A DNA stretch of 64,000 nucleotides from Arthrobacter sp. FW305-BF8. GTDB lineage: Bacteria > Actinomycetota > Actinomycetes > Actinomycetales > Micrococcaceae. The notes below the pieces were generated by a model that did no database searches, was not told the DNA's origin, and saw only the letters and a program-made list of their open reading frames with translations. The stretch spans positions 3,348,001 through 3,412,000 of the forward strand of contig NZ_CP084561.1 of the NCBI RefSeq assembly GCF_021789315.1. The letters are read 5' to 3'. Shown here piece after piece: positions 25,473 to 35,546 of the stretch. Position 1 is the stretch's first letter. Each line of letters opens with the position of its first letter. Position numbers and translations under genes: made by a program.

Positions 25473-27347
25473 CTACTTCGTTCCGGTGGCCAGCAGCTGT
25501 GCCCGCAGTTCCCGGCGCTCGCGCTGCTGTTCCGGATCCGGCAGCGGCACGGCGGCAAGCAGCCGCTGCGTGTAGGCCTCCTGCGGGTTCCGCAGGATCT
25601 GGTCGCGGGAGCCCTGCTCCACGATGCGGCCGCGCTGCATGACACAGATGCGGTCAGCCAGCACATCCACGACGGCGAGGTCGTGGGTGACGAACAGGCA
25701 GGCGAACCCGAGTTCACGCTGGAGGTTCTGGAACAGCTCCAGGACCTTGGCCTGCACGGACACGTCGAGCGCAGACGTCGGCTCGTCGGCCACCATGAGC
25801 TTCGGCTTGAGCGAGAGCGCCCGGGCGATGCCGACGCGCTGTTTCTGCCCGCCGGACAGCTCGTGCGGGTACCTGTTCCGGTAGTTCCGCGGCAGCTCCA
25901 CCTGGTCCAGCAGCGCCTCGATGCGCTTCTGCAGGTCGGCGCCCTTCGCCACGCCGGCAAGGTACATCGGCTCGCCGATGCTTTCGCCGATGGGCAGGCG
26001 CGGGTTCAGGGATGAGGACGGGTCCTGGAACACCATGCCGATGTGGCGGCGCACCTGATGCAGCTGTTTGCCGTTCTTTTTAGCAGCAGAGATGTCCTCC
26101 CCCACAACACGCATCGTTCCGGCAGCCACCGGCAGCAGTCCGACGGCGGCCCGCCCGATGGTGGTTTTGCCCGATCCAGACTCCCCCACGAGGCCCACAA
26201 CCTGCCCCGGATGGATGGTCAGGTTGGCCCCCTCGACGGCGCGGAAGGCCGGCACGCGGCCCTGCTTGGGGTACTCGATGGCGACGTCGGTCAGCTCCAG
26301 GACCGGTTCCCCCACGGGCCCCCTGGATTCGGCCGCTGCCAGGGCCGCCGCGTTCTCCCGCTCGCGCCGGACCAGTTCGTCGTGGTCAACGGAGTCAAGC
26401 TCCGCGTGGGTGGCCGCTGCCAGCGCCGCTGTCACGTCAACGTCCGGCGCAGCGTCCGTTCCGCCCTGCCCGAGGTGCGGCACAGCCGCAAGCAGCGCCT
26501 GCGTGTAGGGATGCTGGGGGTTGTGGAAGATCTGCTCGGCGGTGCCGGTCTCCACGATCAGGCCCCTGCGCATGACCGCGATCCGGTCCGCCAGGTCCGC
26601 CACGACGCCCATGTCGTGCGTGATCAGGACGATGGCACTGTCCAGCTTGTTGCGCAGGTTCCGCATGAGGTCCAGGATCTCCGCCTGCACCGTGACGTCC
26701 AGGGCCGTGGTGGGCTCGTCAGCGATCAGCAGCTTGGGATCGCAGGACAGCGACTGCGCGATCATGGCACGCTGCCGCTGGCCGCCGGAGAGCTGGTGCG
26801 GATAGGACTTGAACGCCTTCACCGGGTCCGGCAGCTCCACCAGCTCCAGCATCCGCAGCGCGCGCTCCTTGGCCTGGTCCGGAGAGACTTCGTTGTGCAG
26901 CCGCACCGTCTCGACGATCTGGGCACCCACCGTGTAGACCGGGTTCAGCGCCGTCATGGGCTCCTGGAAGATGACTGCCACGTCCTTGCCGCGGACACTG
27001 CGGAGGTTGGCCGCATCCGCGCCCAGCAACTCCCTGCCGGAGAGCCTGACGCTCCCGGACACCCTGCTGTTGCTGGGCAGCAGGCCGAGCAGCGCCATGG
27101 AGCTGGCACTCTTGCCCGAGCCGGACTCCCCCACGATGGCCAGGACCTCGCCGGCGCGGACCTCATAGTTAAGCCCGACGGCGGCCGGCACCCATTTCTT
27201 TTCCACGCCGAAGTCGACGCTGAGGTCGCGCACTTCGAGGACGACGGACCCCTTCCCGTCTGCCCTCCGCCGTCCGGTGCCGGGCTCAATGGAGTCCGGC
27301 TCCAGCGGGTCCGGGGACGGGCGGTCAGGGCTGATGTAGTCAGACAT
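25473..27347 (-). CDS. Oligopeptide ABC transporter, fused double ATPase (DppD-DppF type)
   Basis: 624 residues holding two complete ABC modules. Module 1 (about 33-290): GESGSGKSAS, LSGGQRQRAMIAQSL, LLIADEPTTALD. Module 2 (about 345-605): GESGSGKTTIG, LSGGQKQRVGIARAL, LMVADEPTSALD. Each ends in the oligopeptide-type C-terminal extension (HPYTQALLAAVPH; AYTQRLLAAVPLP). Such fusions replace separate DppD and DppF. It powers the importer encoded upstream (permeases 29230-30771 and 28100-29233, binding protein 30950-32728), although an opposite-strand gene separates it from them. Confidence 0.94.
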   Translation of the reverse strand: MSDYISPDRPSPDPLEPDSIEPGTGRRRADGKGSVVLEVRDLSVDFGVEKKWVPAAVGLNYEVRAGEVLAIVGESGSGKSASSMALLGLLPSNSRVSGSVRLSGRELLGADAANLRSVRGKDVAVIFQEPMTALNPVYTVGAQIVETVRLHNEVSPDQAKERALRMLELVELPDPVKAFKSYPHQLSGGQRQRAMIAQSLSCDPKLLIADEPTTALDVTVQAEILDLMRNLRNKLDSAIVLITHDMGVVADLADRIAVMRRGLIVETGTAEQIFHNPQHPYTQALLAAVPHLGQGGTDAAPDVDVTAALAAATHAELDSVDHDELVRRERENAAALAAAESRGPVGEPVLELTDVAIEYPKQGRVPAFRAVEGANLTIHPGQVVGLVGESGSGKTTIGRAAVGLLPVAAGTMRVVGEDISAAKKNGKQLHQVRRHIGMVFQDPSSSLNPRLPIGESIGEPMYLAGVAKGADLQKRIEALLDQVELPRNYRNRYPHELSGGQKQRVGIARALSLKPKLMVADEPTSALDVSVQAKVLELFQNLQRELGFACLFVTHDLAVVDVLADRICVMQRGRIVEQGSRDQILRNPQEAYTQRLLAAVPLPDPEQQRERRELRAQLLATGTK

Positions 27348-27426
27348 GTTGGGGTTTTCCTTCCACCCGGGCCAGCGGAGCAGCTGAGATTAGTGCTGCG
27401 GCCGGGAATACTGAATTATTGGGGGC

Positions 27427-28056
27427 ATGAGCACAGTGCCGCATGCCGGAAACGCCGCAATCTTCAAGGCGCGCACCAACAAATGGTTTGCCGGTTTCTC
27501 GTGGTTCGTGGCGGCCGCCGGGCTGGCCGGCCTGGTGGTGGCGGGCGGACTCCCCTCCCTGGCCGGTGCCGCGCCGCTGCTGCTCATCGCCTACCTGGGC
27601 TGGCTGCTGTTCTGGCGGCCGGCGGTGGTTGTCCACGACGCCGGCGTCACCATAGAAAATCCGTTCCGCGCCATCACCGTGCCGTGGGCGGCGCTGGTGC
27701 AGGTGGACACCCGGTACGCGCTGACTCTTGTCACGCCCGGCCGAAGCTACGGGGCCTGGGCGGCTCCCGCCCCGGGCATCTGGGGCGGACGCAACGCCCG
27801 CCCGGAGGACCTCCGAGGACTGCCGGACAGCACGTACGGGCCCGGGAACTCCGTCCGCCCCGGCGACCTCAAGAGCACCGACTCGGGGCAGGCCGCACAG
27901 CTGGTCCGGGGACGCTGGCAGCAGCTGGTCGAATCGGGGCTGCTTGATGCCGGCGCAGCCGAAGCCACTCCGGTCAGCGTGAAGTTCCGCTGGCGTGAAG
28001 CTGCCGCAACTCTGATCCTTCTCGGGCTCAGCTACTGGAGCGTGGCCGCCCTGTAG
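27427..28056 (+). CDS. PH-domain-like membrane protein, antisense within the peptide transporter operon
   Basis: 209 residues. Two membrane segments (about 20-60) are followed by a bacterial PH-like domain, RPAVVVHDAGVTIENPFRAITVPWAALVQV, of the type found in small actinobacterial membrane proteins. A third hydrophobic helix lies at the very C-terminus. GGGGGC precedes the ATG. It is on the strand opposite the peptide transporter, between the second permease and the double ATPase, and so splits that operon. Its function is unknown. Confidence 0.8.
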   Translation: MSTVPHAGNAAIFKARTNKWFAGFSWFVAAAGLAGLVVAGGLPSLAGAAPLLLIAYLGWLLFWRPAVVVHDAGVTIENPFRAITVPWAALVQVDTRYALTLVTPGRSYGAWAAPAPGIWGGRNARPEDLRGLPDSTYGPGNSVRPGDLKSTDSGQAAQLVRGRWQQLVESGLLDAGAAEATPVSVKFRWREAAATLILLGLSYWSVAAL

Positions 28057-28099
28057 GCAGGCAGCGCGCTGCACCCGCCCGCGGCGTCGCAGCAGCACG

Positions 28100-29233
28100 T
28101 CAGGCTCCCCTGTCCCCGCCGGCGGTCCGGCCGTCATCAGCGCTGCTGTCCAGGGCCGCCAAAGGCGTCTTCTCGGGAACGGCAGCGTCAGCGTCCTTGG
28201 CCTTCTTGGCGTTGAACTTCTTTTGCCTCGGGTCGAAGGCGTCCCGCAGGCCGTCGCCAATGAAGTTGATGCTCAGGCAGATGAGGACGATGAACAGTCC
28301 GGGGAACCAGAAAAGCCAGGGTCGGGTGGCGAAGGCTTCCTGGTTCTGCGAGATGAGCAGGCCGAGCGAGGTGTCCGGAGACTTGACGCCGACGCCGAGA
28401 TAGCTGAGGGCCGTTTCGGTAAGGATCGCCGCTGACATGGTGAGGGTGACGTTGACGATCAGCACGCCCACTGCGTTGGGCAGGATGTGCTTGAAGATGA
28501 TCCGGGCGTTGCTGGCCCCGGAAATCCGCGCCGCGTCCACGAACTCGCGCTCACGCAGGGTGAGGAACTCGCCGCGCATGAGCCTCGCCAGGCCCACCCA
28601 GCTGATGAGCCCCAGGAAGATGCCGAGTGCCAGGACACCGTTGCTGCTGGCGAAGGACGCAAACCAGCTGCCTTCATCCCGGCGTCCTGCCAGCTGCGCC
28701 ATGACGGCGGCGAGGAGCAGTGCGGGGACAATGATGATGACGTCGGTGAGCCTCATCAGGACGGCTTCCATCCAGCCCCGGAAGTATCCGGACAGCGCCC
28801 CGACGACCACACCGACCAGGCCGGCGATGAGGCCGATGACCACCATGATGGTGATGGACTGCTGGGCGCCGCGCATGGTCATGGCGAAGAGGTCGCGCCC
28901 GATCCGGTCCTGGCCGAAGGGATGTTCCCCCCAGGCCAGGGGCCACAGCGACGCCGTGGGCGTGCCGTCGTTGACCAGCGGCGAGACGGCCTCATGGGTG
29001 TACTTCCACCAGCCCGGGATCCCGGCATACCCCACTGACGTGAAGGCCATGACGAAGATGATGGCGAAGACCACAAGGCCGACGATGGCGCCGGAATGGC
29101 CAAGAAACCTTTTGCGGACGATCTGGCCCTGGCTCAGGCCCCGGGCTTCGGAGACAGGCTCGACGCCGGCAGCTTCCTGCCGCAGGCCGGCCTCCTCCGC
29201 CATGATTTCGTCCTGCTGACTGGGCTGGCTCAT
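28100..29233 (-). CDS. Oligopeptide ABC transporter permease (DppC type)
   Basis: 377 residues from ATG 29233, which overlaps the stop of the upstream permease as ATGA. A charged N-terminal tail, then six membrane helices and the EAA loop, REREFVDAARISGASNARIIFKHILPN. The middle carries a long external loop (HPFGQDRIGRDLFAMTMRG), the normal DppC mark. With the DppB-like partner it forms the channel. The C-terminus is a long basic and acidic tail of about 50 residues. Confidence 0.93.
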   Translation of the reverse strand: MSQPSQQDEIMAEEAGLRQEAAGVEPVSEARGLSQGQIVRKRFLGHSGAIVGLVVFAIIFVMAFTSVGYAGIPGWWKYTHEAVSPLVNDGTPTASLWPLAWGEHPFGQDRIGRDLFAMTMRGAQQSITIMVVIGLIAGLVGVVVGALSGYFRGWMEAVLMRLTDVIIIVPALLLAAVMAQLAGRRDEGSWFASFASSNGVLALGIFLGLISWVGLARLMRGEFLTLREREFVDAARISGASNARIIFKHILPNAVGVLIVNVTLTMSAAILTETALSYLGVGVKSPDTSLGLLISQNQEAFATRPWLFWFPGLFIVLICLSINFIGDGLRDAFDPRQKKFNAKKAKDADAAVPEKTPLAALDSSADDGRTAGGDRGA

Positions 29234-30771
29234 GCTTTCACCCTTACTCGTGGATCCAGTGCGGAGTAGGCGAGGTCCGCGATGAGGTTGAACGCCATCG
29301 CCGTAATGGCGACGCAAATGAAGACGCCCATGACGGGGTTGGGGTCAACGTGCAGGATGCCGTCCAGGAACAGGAAACCCATGCCCCGGACGGAGAAGAC
29401 CGTCTCGGTGATCACCGCGCCGCCGATCAGGCCGCCGATGTCGAATGCGACGATGGTGGCCACCGGGATCAGGGCGTTGCGGAAGGCGTGGCGCATGACG
29501 ACGGTCCGTTCTGACAGGCCTTTGGCACGCGCTGTCCGGATGTAGTCCATGTTCATGATTTCCAGCATGGAGGCCCGGGTGAACCTGGTGTAGCCGGCGA
29601 GGGAGATGAGGATGAGCGCGGTGGTGGGCAGGATCAGGTGCGTGAAGGAGTCCAGGCCGAGAATCCAGAAGTCGCCTTCGATGTTCGGCGTGCCGGCGCC
29701 GATGGTGGCAATCGGCCGTCCCCGGACCCTGCTGTTGTTGAAGTAGGCGGGCCAGGCCTGCATGAAACGGTCAAGCACGATGAGGAAGCCCACCAGGAAG
29801 GACGTGATGGCCGCCGCGCGCATGGACTGGCCGCGGTCGTAGCCGCCCATGAAGTAGCCAATGGCCATGCCGATGAGAACCGCGGCAACCGCGAGCAGCA
29901 CGACCATCAGGAATGTGGCCTGGTCCAGCAGGGGCTGGACCACAAAATAGAGGACCAGCCCTACGCCCACGGCAATCAGGGCGGACTGCAGCGCCTTGCG
30001 GTTCCGCAGGCCGGCGGTCAGCAGAGTCACGGCAAAGGCGATGCCCACCCCCGCGATGGCGATGACCACCGGGCCCAGGCCCGGCGTCTTGAACCACTGG
30101 GTAACCGAGAAGTAGATGAGGACCGCGGCGACAGCGGCGAAGACGATGCCGCCGGTCATTGCCTTGCGTCTGGCGTCGCCGCCAGCCACGATCACGGCCA
30201 CGGCACCCAGGACGGCGCCGATGCCGAGAGAGACCGGCAGCGGAATCTCCGGGTTGCGGAGGAAGTTGTTGAAGCCGATGGCGCCGAATTCCTTGAGCAG
30301 GACGGCGACCCAGAAGATCGGCAGGGAGAAGAACAGGAAGGCCATGAAGGTCACGCCGTAATCCAGTGTGCTGTACTGCCGCAGGGCGGTGATGATGCCC
30401 AGCGTGATGCCCACAAGGATGGCCAGGACGGCGGCCCCGGTGACCAGTGTCAGGGTCTGAATGAGTGCATGGCCGAGGGCGTCAGTGATGGGCTGGCCGG
30501 CGATGTTCTTGCCGAGATTGCAGGATCCGGTGAAGGGCACCAGGCACTGGGCCGCGCCGCCAAGCCATTTGAAATACCGCACGGGCGCCGGCGTATCGAG
30601 GTCCAGCAGCGCGGACCTCGAGTCCATGAGCTGCTGCTTGTTCGGTGCGCTGCTGGCACGGAACTCTGCGAGCGGGTCGCCTGATGCGGCGGTCAGCAGA
30701 TACACCAGGAAGGACGCGCCCAAAAGGATGAGTGCGGCGGTGACAAGCCGCCGGACTATGTAGGTCACCAT
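29230..30771 (-). CDS. Oligopeptide ABC transporter permease (DppB type) with long insertion
   Basis: 513 residues, about 180-200 more than a classical DppB. The N-terminus (MVTYIVRRLVTAALILLGAS) and the C-terminal EAA region (DYIRTARAKGLSERTVVMRHAFRNALIP) are standard. Between about residues 165 and 355 lies an insertion with several extra hydrophobic segments and a charged loop (AGGDARRKAMTGG). This long form is known in actinobacterial family-5 transporters. It begins after a hairpin that separates it from the binding-protein gene. Confidence 0.9.
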   Translation of the reverse strand: MVTYIVRRLVTAALILLGASFLVYLLTAASGDPLAEFRASSAPNKQQLMDSRSALLDLDTPAPVRYFKWLGGAAQCLVPFTGSCNLGKNIAGQPITDALGHALIQTLTLVTGAAVLAILVGITLGIITALRQYSTLDYGVTFMAFLFFSLPIFWVAVLLKEFGAIGFNNFLRNPEIPLPVSLGIGAVLGAVAVIVAGGDARRKAMTGGIVFAAVAAVLIYFSVTQWFKTPGLGPVVIAIAGVGIAFAVTLLTAGLRNRKALQSALIAVGVGLVLYFVVQPLLDQATFLMVVLLAVAAVLIGMAIGYFMGGYDRGQSMRAAAITSFLVGFLIVLDRFMQAWPAYFNNSRVRGRPIATIGAGTPNIEGDFWILGLDSFTHLILPTTALILISLAGYTRFTRASMLEIMNMDYIRTARAKGLSERTVVMRHAFRNALIPVATIVAFDIGGLIGGAVITETVFSVRGMGFLFLDGILHVDPNPVMGVFICVAITAMAFNLIADLAYSALDPRVRVKA

Positions 30772-30883
30772 TGTGATAGAACCTCAGGATTCGGGCCCGG
30801 GGATTGCCCGGGCCGGTCGCAGGTTTGGCGGCGCCTTACTGCTTGTGCTGCCAACACAGGCACTGCCGGGAGATGGCGCTGCA

Positions 30884-30918
30884 AGGCGCCGGGACCGTGG
30901 TGCATGGTCCCGGCGCCT
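30884..30918 (-). terminator. Intercistronic hairpin between binding protein and permease
   Basis: A 13-bp perfect GC-rich stem (AGGCGCCGGGACC) with a 9-base loop in the 178-base gap. It is probably an attenuator or message stabiliser that raises binding-protein levels. Confidence 0.7.
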
Positions 30919-30949
30919 CACCTAGCTGGTTGAACTTCGTGGCACGGGC

Positions 30950-32728
30950 TTACTTCTCGGCCCACTCCCAGAAGTTCCACCAGACGCCGGTCTGGTTGGG
31001 CATGAACTTCACGCCGGTGATGCGGTCGCTGTAGGCGTCAACACCAACGGACTGGAACAGCGGGAGGCCGTAGGCCGAGTCCCAGATCTTCTTGTCGATC
31101 TGCTTGGACAGATCATCCTGCTTGCTGCGGTCAGTCGTCACAATGAGTTCGTCCATGAGCTTGTCGGCTTCAGGATCGCTGAACTTGTTGAAGTTGGAAC
31201 CGTTGCCGGAGCGGAAGATCTGCGGCACGCCGGAAACTCCGACGCCCGGGTTGATCCACCCGAAAATCGTGGCGTCGTAGCCGCCCTTGCCGAGGGCCTT
31301 GCCCCAGTCAGAGGCGCCAAGTCCGCCGTCGACAATCTTGAAGCCGGCCTTGGTTGCGGACTCACGGATGAGCGAGAACGCGTCCACACGGTTCGGGTTG
31401 TCCTTGTTGTACATGATGCGGACCTCAGGGGTCGCACCGTTCAGGAGCTTCTTGGCGCCGTCAACATCTGCATCCGCGTAGGCCGAGGATCCGTTGGCCT
31501 GGACGGAGGCGTCATAGGCCGGCTGCGCGGGAACGAACAGCTGCGAATCCAGGGGCTTTGCCTCGGGGTCGAGCTTCTTGATGATCTTGTCGACGATGTC
31601 CTTGCGTGGAACCGTCTTCATGAATGCCTCACGGACAGTCTTCTCGGCGAAGGGTCCCGAGTAGTTCAGGTCGATGTGGTCGTAGGAGAGCTGGTTCCCC
31701 TGCTCGACCGTGACGCCCTGGCTCTCGAGTGCTTTGAGCTGATCGAGGGTGTCGGCCGAAGCCTGCGGGGCGATGATATCGGCTTCGCCGTTCTTCAGAG
31801 CCTGGACCTGGGCCGGGGAGGAACCGATGTAGCGGACGGTGATCTCGTCCAGCTTGGCCTCGGGGCCCCAGTTGTAATCCTTGTTGCGCACCATGGTCAG
31901 GGACTGGTCCTGGTTGATGCTCTGGACCACGAACGGGCCGTTGGAGAGGAACAGGCTCGGGTCACTCGGCAGGGTCTTGGAGTCGAAGCCGGTGTTCCAC
32001 ATGTCGGACATGGCCTTGAGCTTGGCATCAGCGGCCTTGGGCGCCTTGGCGTCGCCGCGGGGCATGCTCTTGAGATGGTCAATGAAGGCCTGCGTGTCGG
32101 CCAGCCCGGCCTTCTTGGCCAGGACGTGGGCCGGGATGTCGATGCCCGGTCCGCCCAGTGCGATCTCCCAGTCAGCGAACGGCTTGGAGTACTTGATGGT
32201 CATGGAGCGGTTGTTGTCGCCGATTTCGGGGAAATCGGTGAGCGCCAGACCGGTGGGGTCGCCGGCGTAGGAGAAGTAGGACGTTCCCGCCTTGCCGTCG
32301 GCGTCGGCGTCGTTGTAGTAACCGGAGAAGGCTGCCCACTGCAGGAGCAGGTCAGCTGCGGTGACGGGCGTGCCGTCCGACCACTTCACACCTTCGTTGA
32401 TGGTGTACTTGACGGTCAGCGGATCGTCGGACGTCTTTTCCATCTTGCCGAATTTGTCGTTGTGGACAATGTTCAGCTGGTTGTCGATGTAGTAGAACCC
32501 GGAGTGTGTGGCGTAGCTGACCTTCGAGTTGATGTCAGTGTTGCCGTCGGCCGTGTTGGGGTTGAAGGTGTTGAACGCGTTGACCTCAACTACAGTGGCT
32601 GTTCCCCCCTGCTTGCCGGCCGCATTACTGGACGGGGTTGTCCCGCCATTGGTGCTCGCGCAGGCGCTGAGCGCCAGTGCAGCCGCGGCTGCAACGCCTA
32701 CTGCTTTGGAAATACGACTGAATCGCAT
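30950..32728 (-). CDS. Oligopeptide ABC transporter substrate-binding lipoprotein (family 5)
   Basis: 592 residues from ATG 32728, which sits behind an AGGAGGCGG site. Lipoprotein signal with lipobox LSAC (Cys23), then a Thr/Ser/Gly linker. The family-5 solute-binding fold is shown by VKYTINEGVKWSDGTPVTAADLLLQW and the later DHIDLNYSGPFAEKTVREAF. It binds peptides or similar cargo outside the cell for the permeases downstream. It is the first gene of the operon. Confidence 0.93.
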   Translation of the reverse strand: MRFSRISKAVGVAAAAALALSACASTNGGTTPSSNAAGKQGGTATVVEVNAFNTFNPNTADGNTDINSKVSYATHSGFYYIDNQLNIVHNDKFGKMEKTSDDPLTVKYTINEGVKWSDGTPVTAADLLLQWAAFSGYYNDADADGKAGTSYFSYAGDPTGLALTDFPEIGDNNRSMTIKYSKPFADWEIALGGPGIDIPAHVLAKKAGLADTQAFIDHLKSMPRGDAKAPKAADAKLKAMSDMWNTGFDSKTLPSDPSLFLSNGPFVVQSINQDQSLTMVRNKDYNWGPEAKLDEITVRYIGSSPAQVQALKNGEADIIAPQASADTLDQLKALESQGVTVEQGNQLSYDHIDLNYSGPFAEKTVREAFMKTVPRKDIVDKIIKKLDPEAKPLDSQLFVPAQPAYDASVQANGSSAYADADVDGAKKLLNGATPEVRIMYNKDNPNRVDAFSLIRESATKAGFKIVDGGLGASDWGKALGKGGYDATIFGWINPGVGVSGVPQIFRSGNGSNFNKFSDPEADKLMDELIVTTDRSKQDDLSKQIDKKIWDSAYGLPLFQSVGVDAYSDRITGVKFMPNQTGVWWNFWEWAEK

Positions 32729-33054
32729 TCCGCCTCCTATGTTTCTGTGAGTGTGGAAAGGACCTTCGCTGTGGGCGCCGGCCAGACCCGCTACATCCCC
32801 CCAGTGAGATGTGGCGAGTCTCACATGACAAGTAGCCTAGACCCGAACCCGCCACCTGCGGTCCGAAAGTTGTCCCTCAGTAAAGGTTGTTACCGAGATG
32901 CAACCAAGCTGTTGCCGTGCGAAAAGTTCGCGCCCTTTTTCCTTGACGCCGTGTTGCACGGAGGGTAGGGGAGCCAATCACAGAAAAAGCCCCGGTCAAA
33001 AGGACCGGGGCTTTTTGCCGTTAATACTCAATCACTGAGTTGCTCAGCGCATAC
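32729..33054. other. Intergenic region between peptide operon and ychF
   Basis: 326 bases without a convincing gene. It holds the peptide-operon leader and promoter region (a TAGGCT hexamer on the minus strand near 32840 is a candidate -10) and the ychF terminator at 32984-33016. Confidence 0.5.
32984..33016 (-). terminator. Terminator of ychF
   Basis: A 14-bp perfect stem (AAAAAGCCCCGGTC) with a 5-base loop; the minus-strand copy ends in a run of T. Confidence 0.9.
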
Positions 33055-34137
<1,083 letters not shown>

Positions 34138-34140
<3 letters not shown>

Positions 34141-34154
34141 GGACATTGATTCTA
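34138..34154 (-). promoter_or_regulatory. -10 element of a leaderless ychF transcript
   Basis: TAGAAT on the minus strand ends 8 nt before GTG 34140 and only 2 nt before the ATG at 34146, so it supports the GTG. Confidence 0.5.
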
Positions 34155-34230
34155 CCTGTTCGGCCCCCGCACCCCGTGCCGGGCTGTTGCCTTTCCAATA
34201 AATGTCACAGCCCCGTGCCACAGTGAAGGC

Positions 34231-35481
34231 ATGGAACCTTTTGCAGTCATTCTGGCCCTTTTGATGCTGTTGCTGGGCGCCGTGTCCGGCGCTGGCGCGG
34301 TATACGTGGTGTTGCGTCGGCGGGGCGCCGCCGTGGAAGCGGATTTCGACGGCGTTTCGGCGCGGCTTTCGGAAGTCAGCGCCCAGTTTGCTGCCGCGGA
34401 TGCCGAGCGGAGGCTCCTGTCGGCCCAGAACCGGGAGCTGGGCATGTCGCGTGAGCAGGATGGGAGCGTACTGCGGGCCTTGGCGCCGGTGGCTGAAAAG
34501 CTGACGGCGGTGCAGCAGCAGGTAGCCCTGCTGGAACGGGACCGGCTCGAACAGTACGGGCAGCTGGCCCAGCAGCTGCAGGAAGCCCGCCTCACGGACG
34601 AGCAGCTGATGCGCTCCACGCATGCCCTTGAGTCGGCGCTCCGGTCGAACAGCGCGCGCGGCCAGTGGGGGGAAGTGCAGCTGCGCCGTGTTGTGGAGGC
34701 GGCCGGCATGATGCGGCATGTTGATTTCCATGAGCAGCAGCACGGCACGTCAGGCGCCGAGGCCGCCGTCCGTCCGGACCTTGTGGTCCAGCTGCCGGGC
34801 GACAAGCAGCTCGTTGTCGACGCTAAGGTCCCCCTGTCCGCCTACCTTGAGGCGCAGGAGCTGGGGCAGTCGGCCGGCGACAAGCCCGGGCTTAGCCAGG
34901 CGGCATTGCAAAACCTCATGGCGGCACACGCCAAGGCGCTGAAGTCCCACGTGGACGCCCTCAGCACCAAGAAGTACTGGGACATTTCGGGGAATTCGCC
35001 AGAGCTGGTGATCTGTTTCGTCCCGGCCGAATCCATCCTCGCGGCCGCTCTCTCCGCCGATCCCGCGCTCCTGGATCACGCCCTCTCCAGGAATGTGGTG
35101 CTTGCGTCCCCCGGCACGCTGCTCGCGGTGCTCAAATCCGTAGCGTTCACGTGGCGCCAGGACGTTCTAACGGACAGTGCGCGGGAGCTCTTCGAACTTG
35201 CCCGGCAGCTGTACGAGCGGATGGGCACGCTCGGGGACAACGTCGGCAAGCTCGGGTCCTCGCTGAAAAGCTCCGTGGACCGCTACAACGCGTTGGTCGG
35301 CACGCTGGAGGCACGCGTACTACCCACGGCGCGGAAACTGAACGCCCTGGACACCAGCGGACTGGTCACGCCGCCGGCTGTGCAGGTCACGCCGCGGTCC
35401 CTCGCAGCCCCTGAGCTGCAGGGCACGGAACCGGGGGCCGCCGAGCTGCGGGCGGCCGTGAAGGAAGAGGACGCCGCTTAA
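34231..35481 (+). CDS. rmuC: DNA recombination protein RmuC
   Basis: 416 residues. An N-terminal membrane helix (about 5-28) is followed by a coiled coil (about 35-130) and the RmuC nuclease-like domain: NSARGQWGEVQLRRVVEAAGM, RPDLVVQLPGDKQLVVDAKVP, then AHAKALKSHVDALSTKKYW. The D...DAK pattern is that of PD-(D/E)xK enzymes. RmuC limits recombination at inverted repeats and blocks phages in some hosts. It lies between ychF and ispH, a conserved actinobacterial arrangement. Confidence 0.93.
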   Translation: MEPFAVILALLMLLLGAVSGAGAVYVVLRRRGAAVEADFDGVSARLSEVSAQFAAADAERRLLSAQNRELGMSREQDGSVLRALAPVAEKLTAVQQQVALLERDRLEQYGQLAQQLQEARLTDEQLMRSTHALESALRSNSARGQWGEVQLRRVVEAAGMMRHVDFHEQQHGTSGAEAAVRPDLVVQLPGDKQLVVDAKVPLSAYLEAQELGQSAGDKPGLSQAALQNLMAAHAKALKSHVDALSTKKYWDISGNSPELVICFVPAESILAAALSADPALLDHALSRNVVLASPGTLLAVLKSVAFTWRQDVLTDSARELFELARQLYERMGTLGDNVGKLGSSLKSSVDRYNALVGTLEARVLPTARKLNALDTSGLVTPPAVQVTPRSLAAPELQGTEPGAAELRAAVKEEDAA

Positions 35482-35495
35482 AGCGCCGAAACCCA

Positions 35496-35530
35496 ACGAC
35501 GCCGGAACTCAACGTGAGTTCCGGCGTCGT
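35496..35530. terminator. Bidirectional terminator between rmuC and ispH
   Basis: A perfect 16-bp stem (ACGACGCCGGAACTCA) with loop ACG between two convergent genes. Confidence 0.85.
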
Positions 35531-35546
35531 GCGTTATCCGCGGCTG

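Noticed and set aside
26043..27947. A 634-codon plus-strand frame
   Set aside because: Antisense to the double ATPase; no family resemblance.
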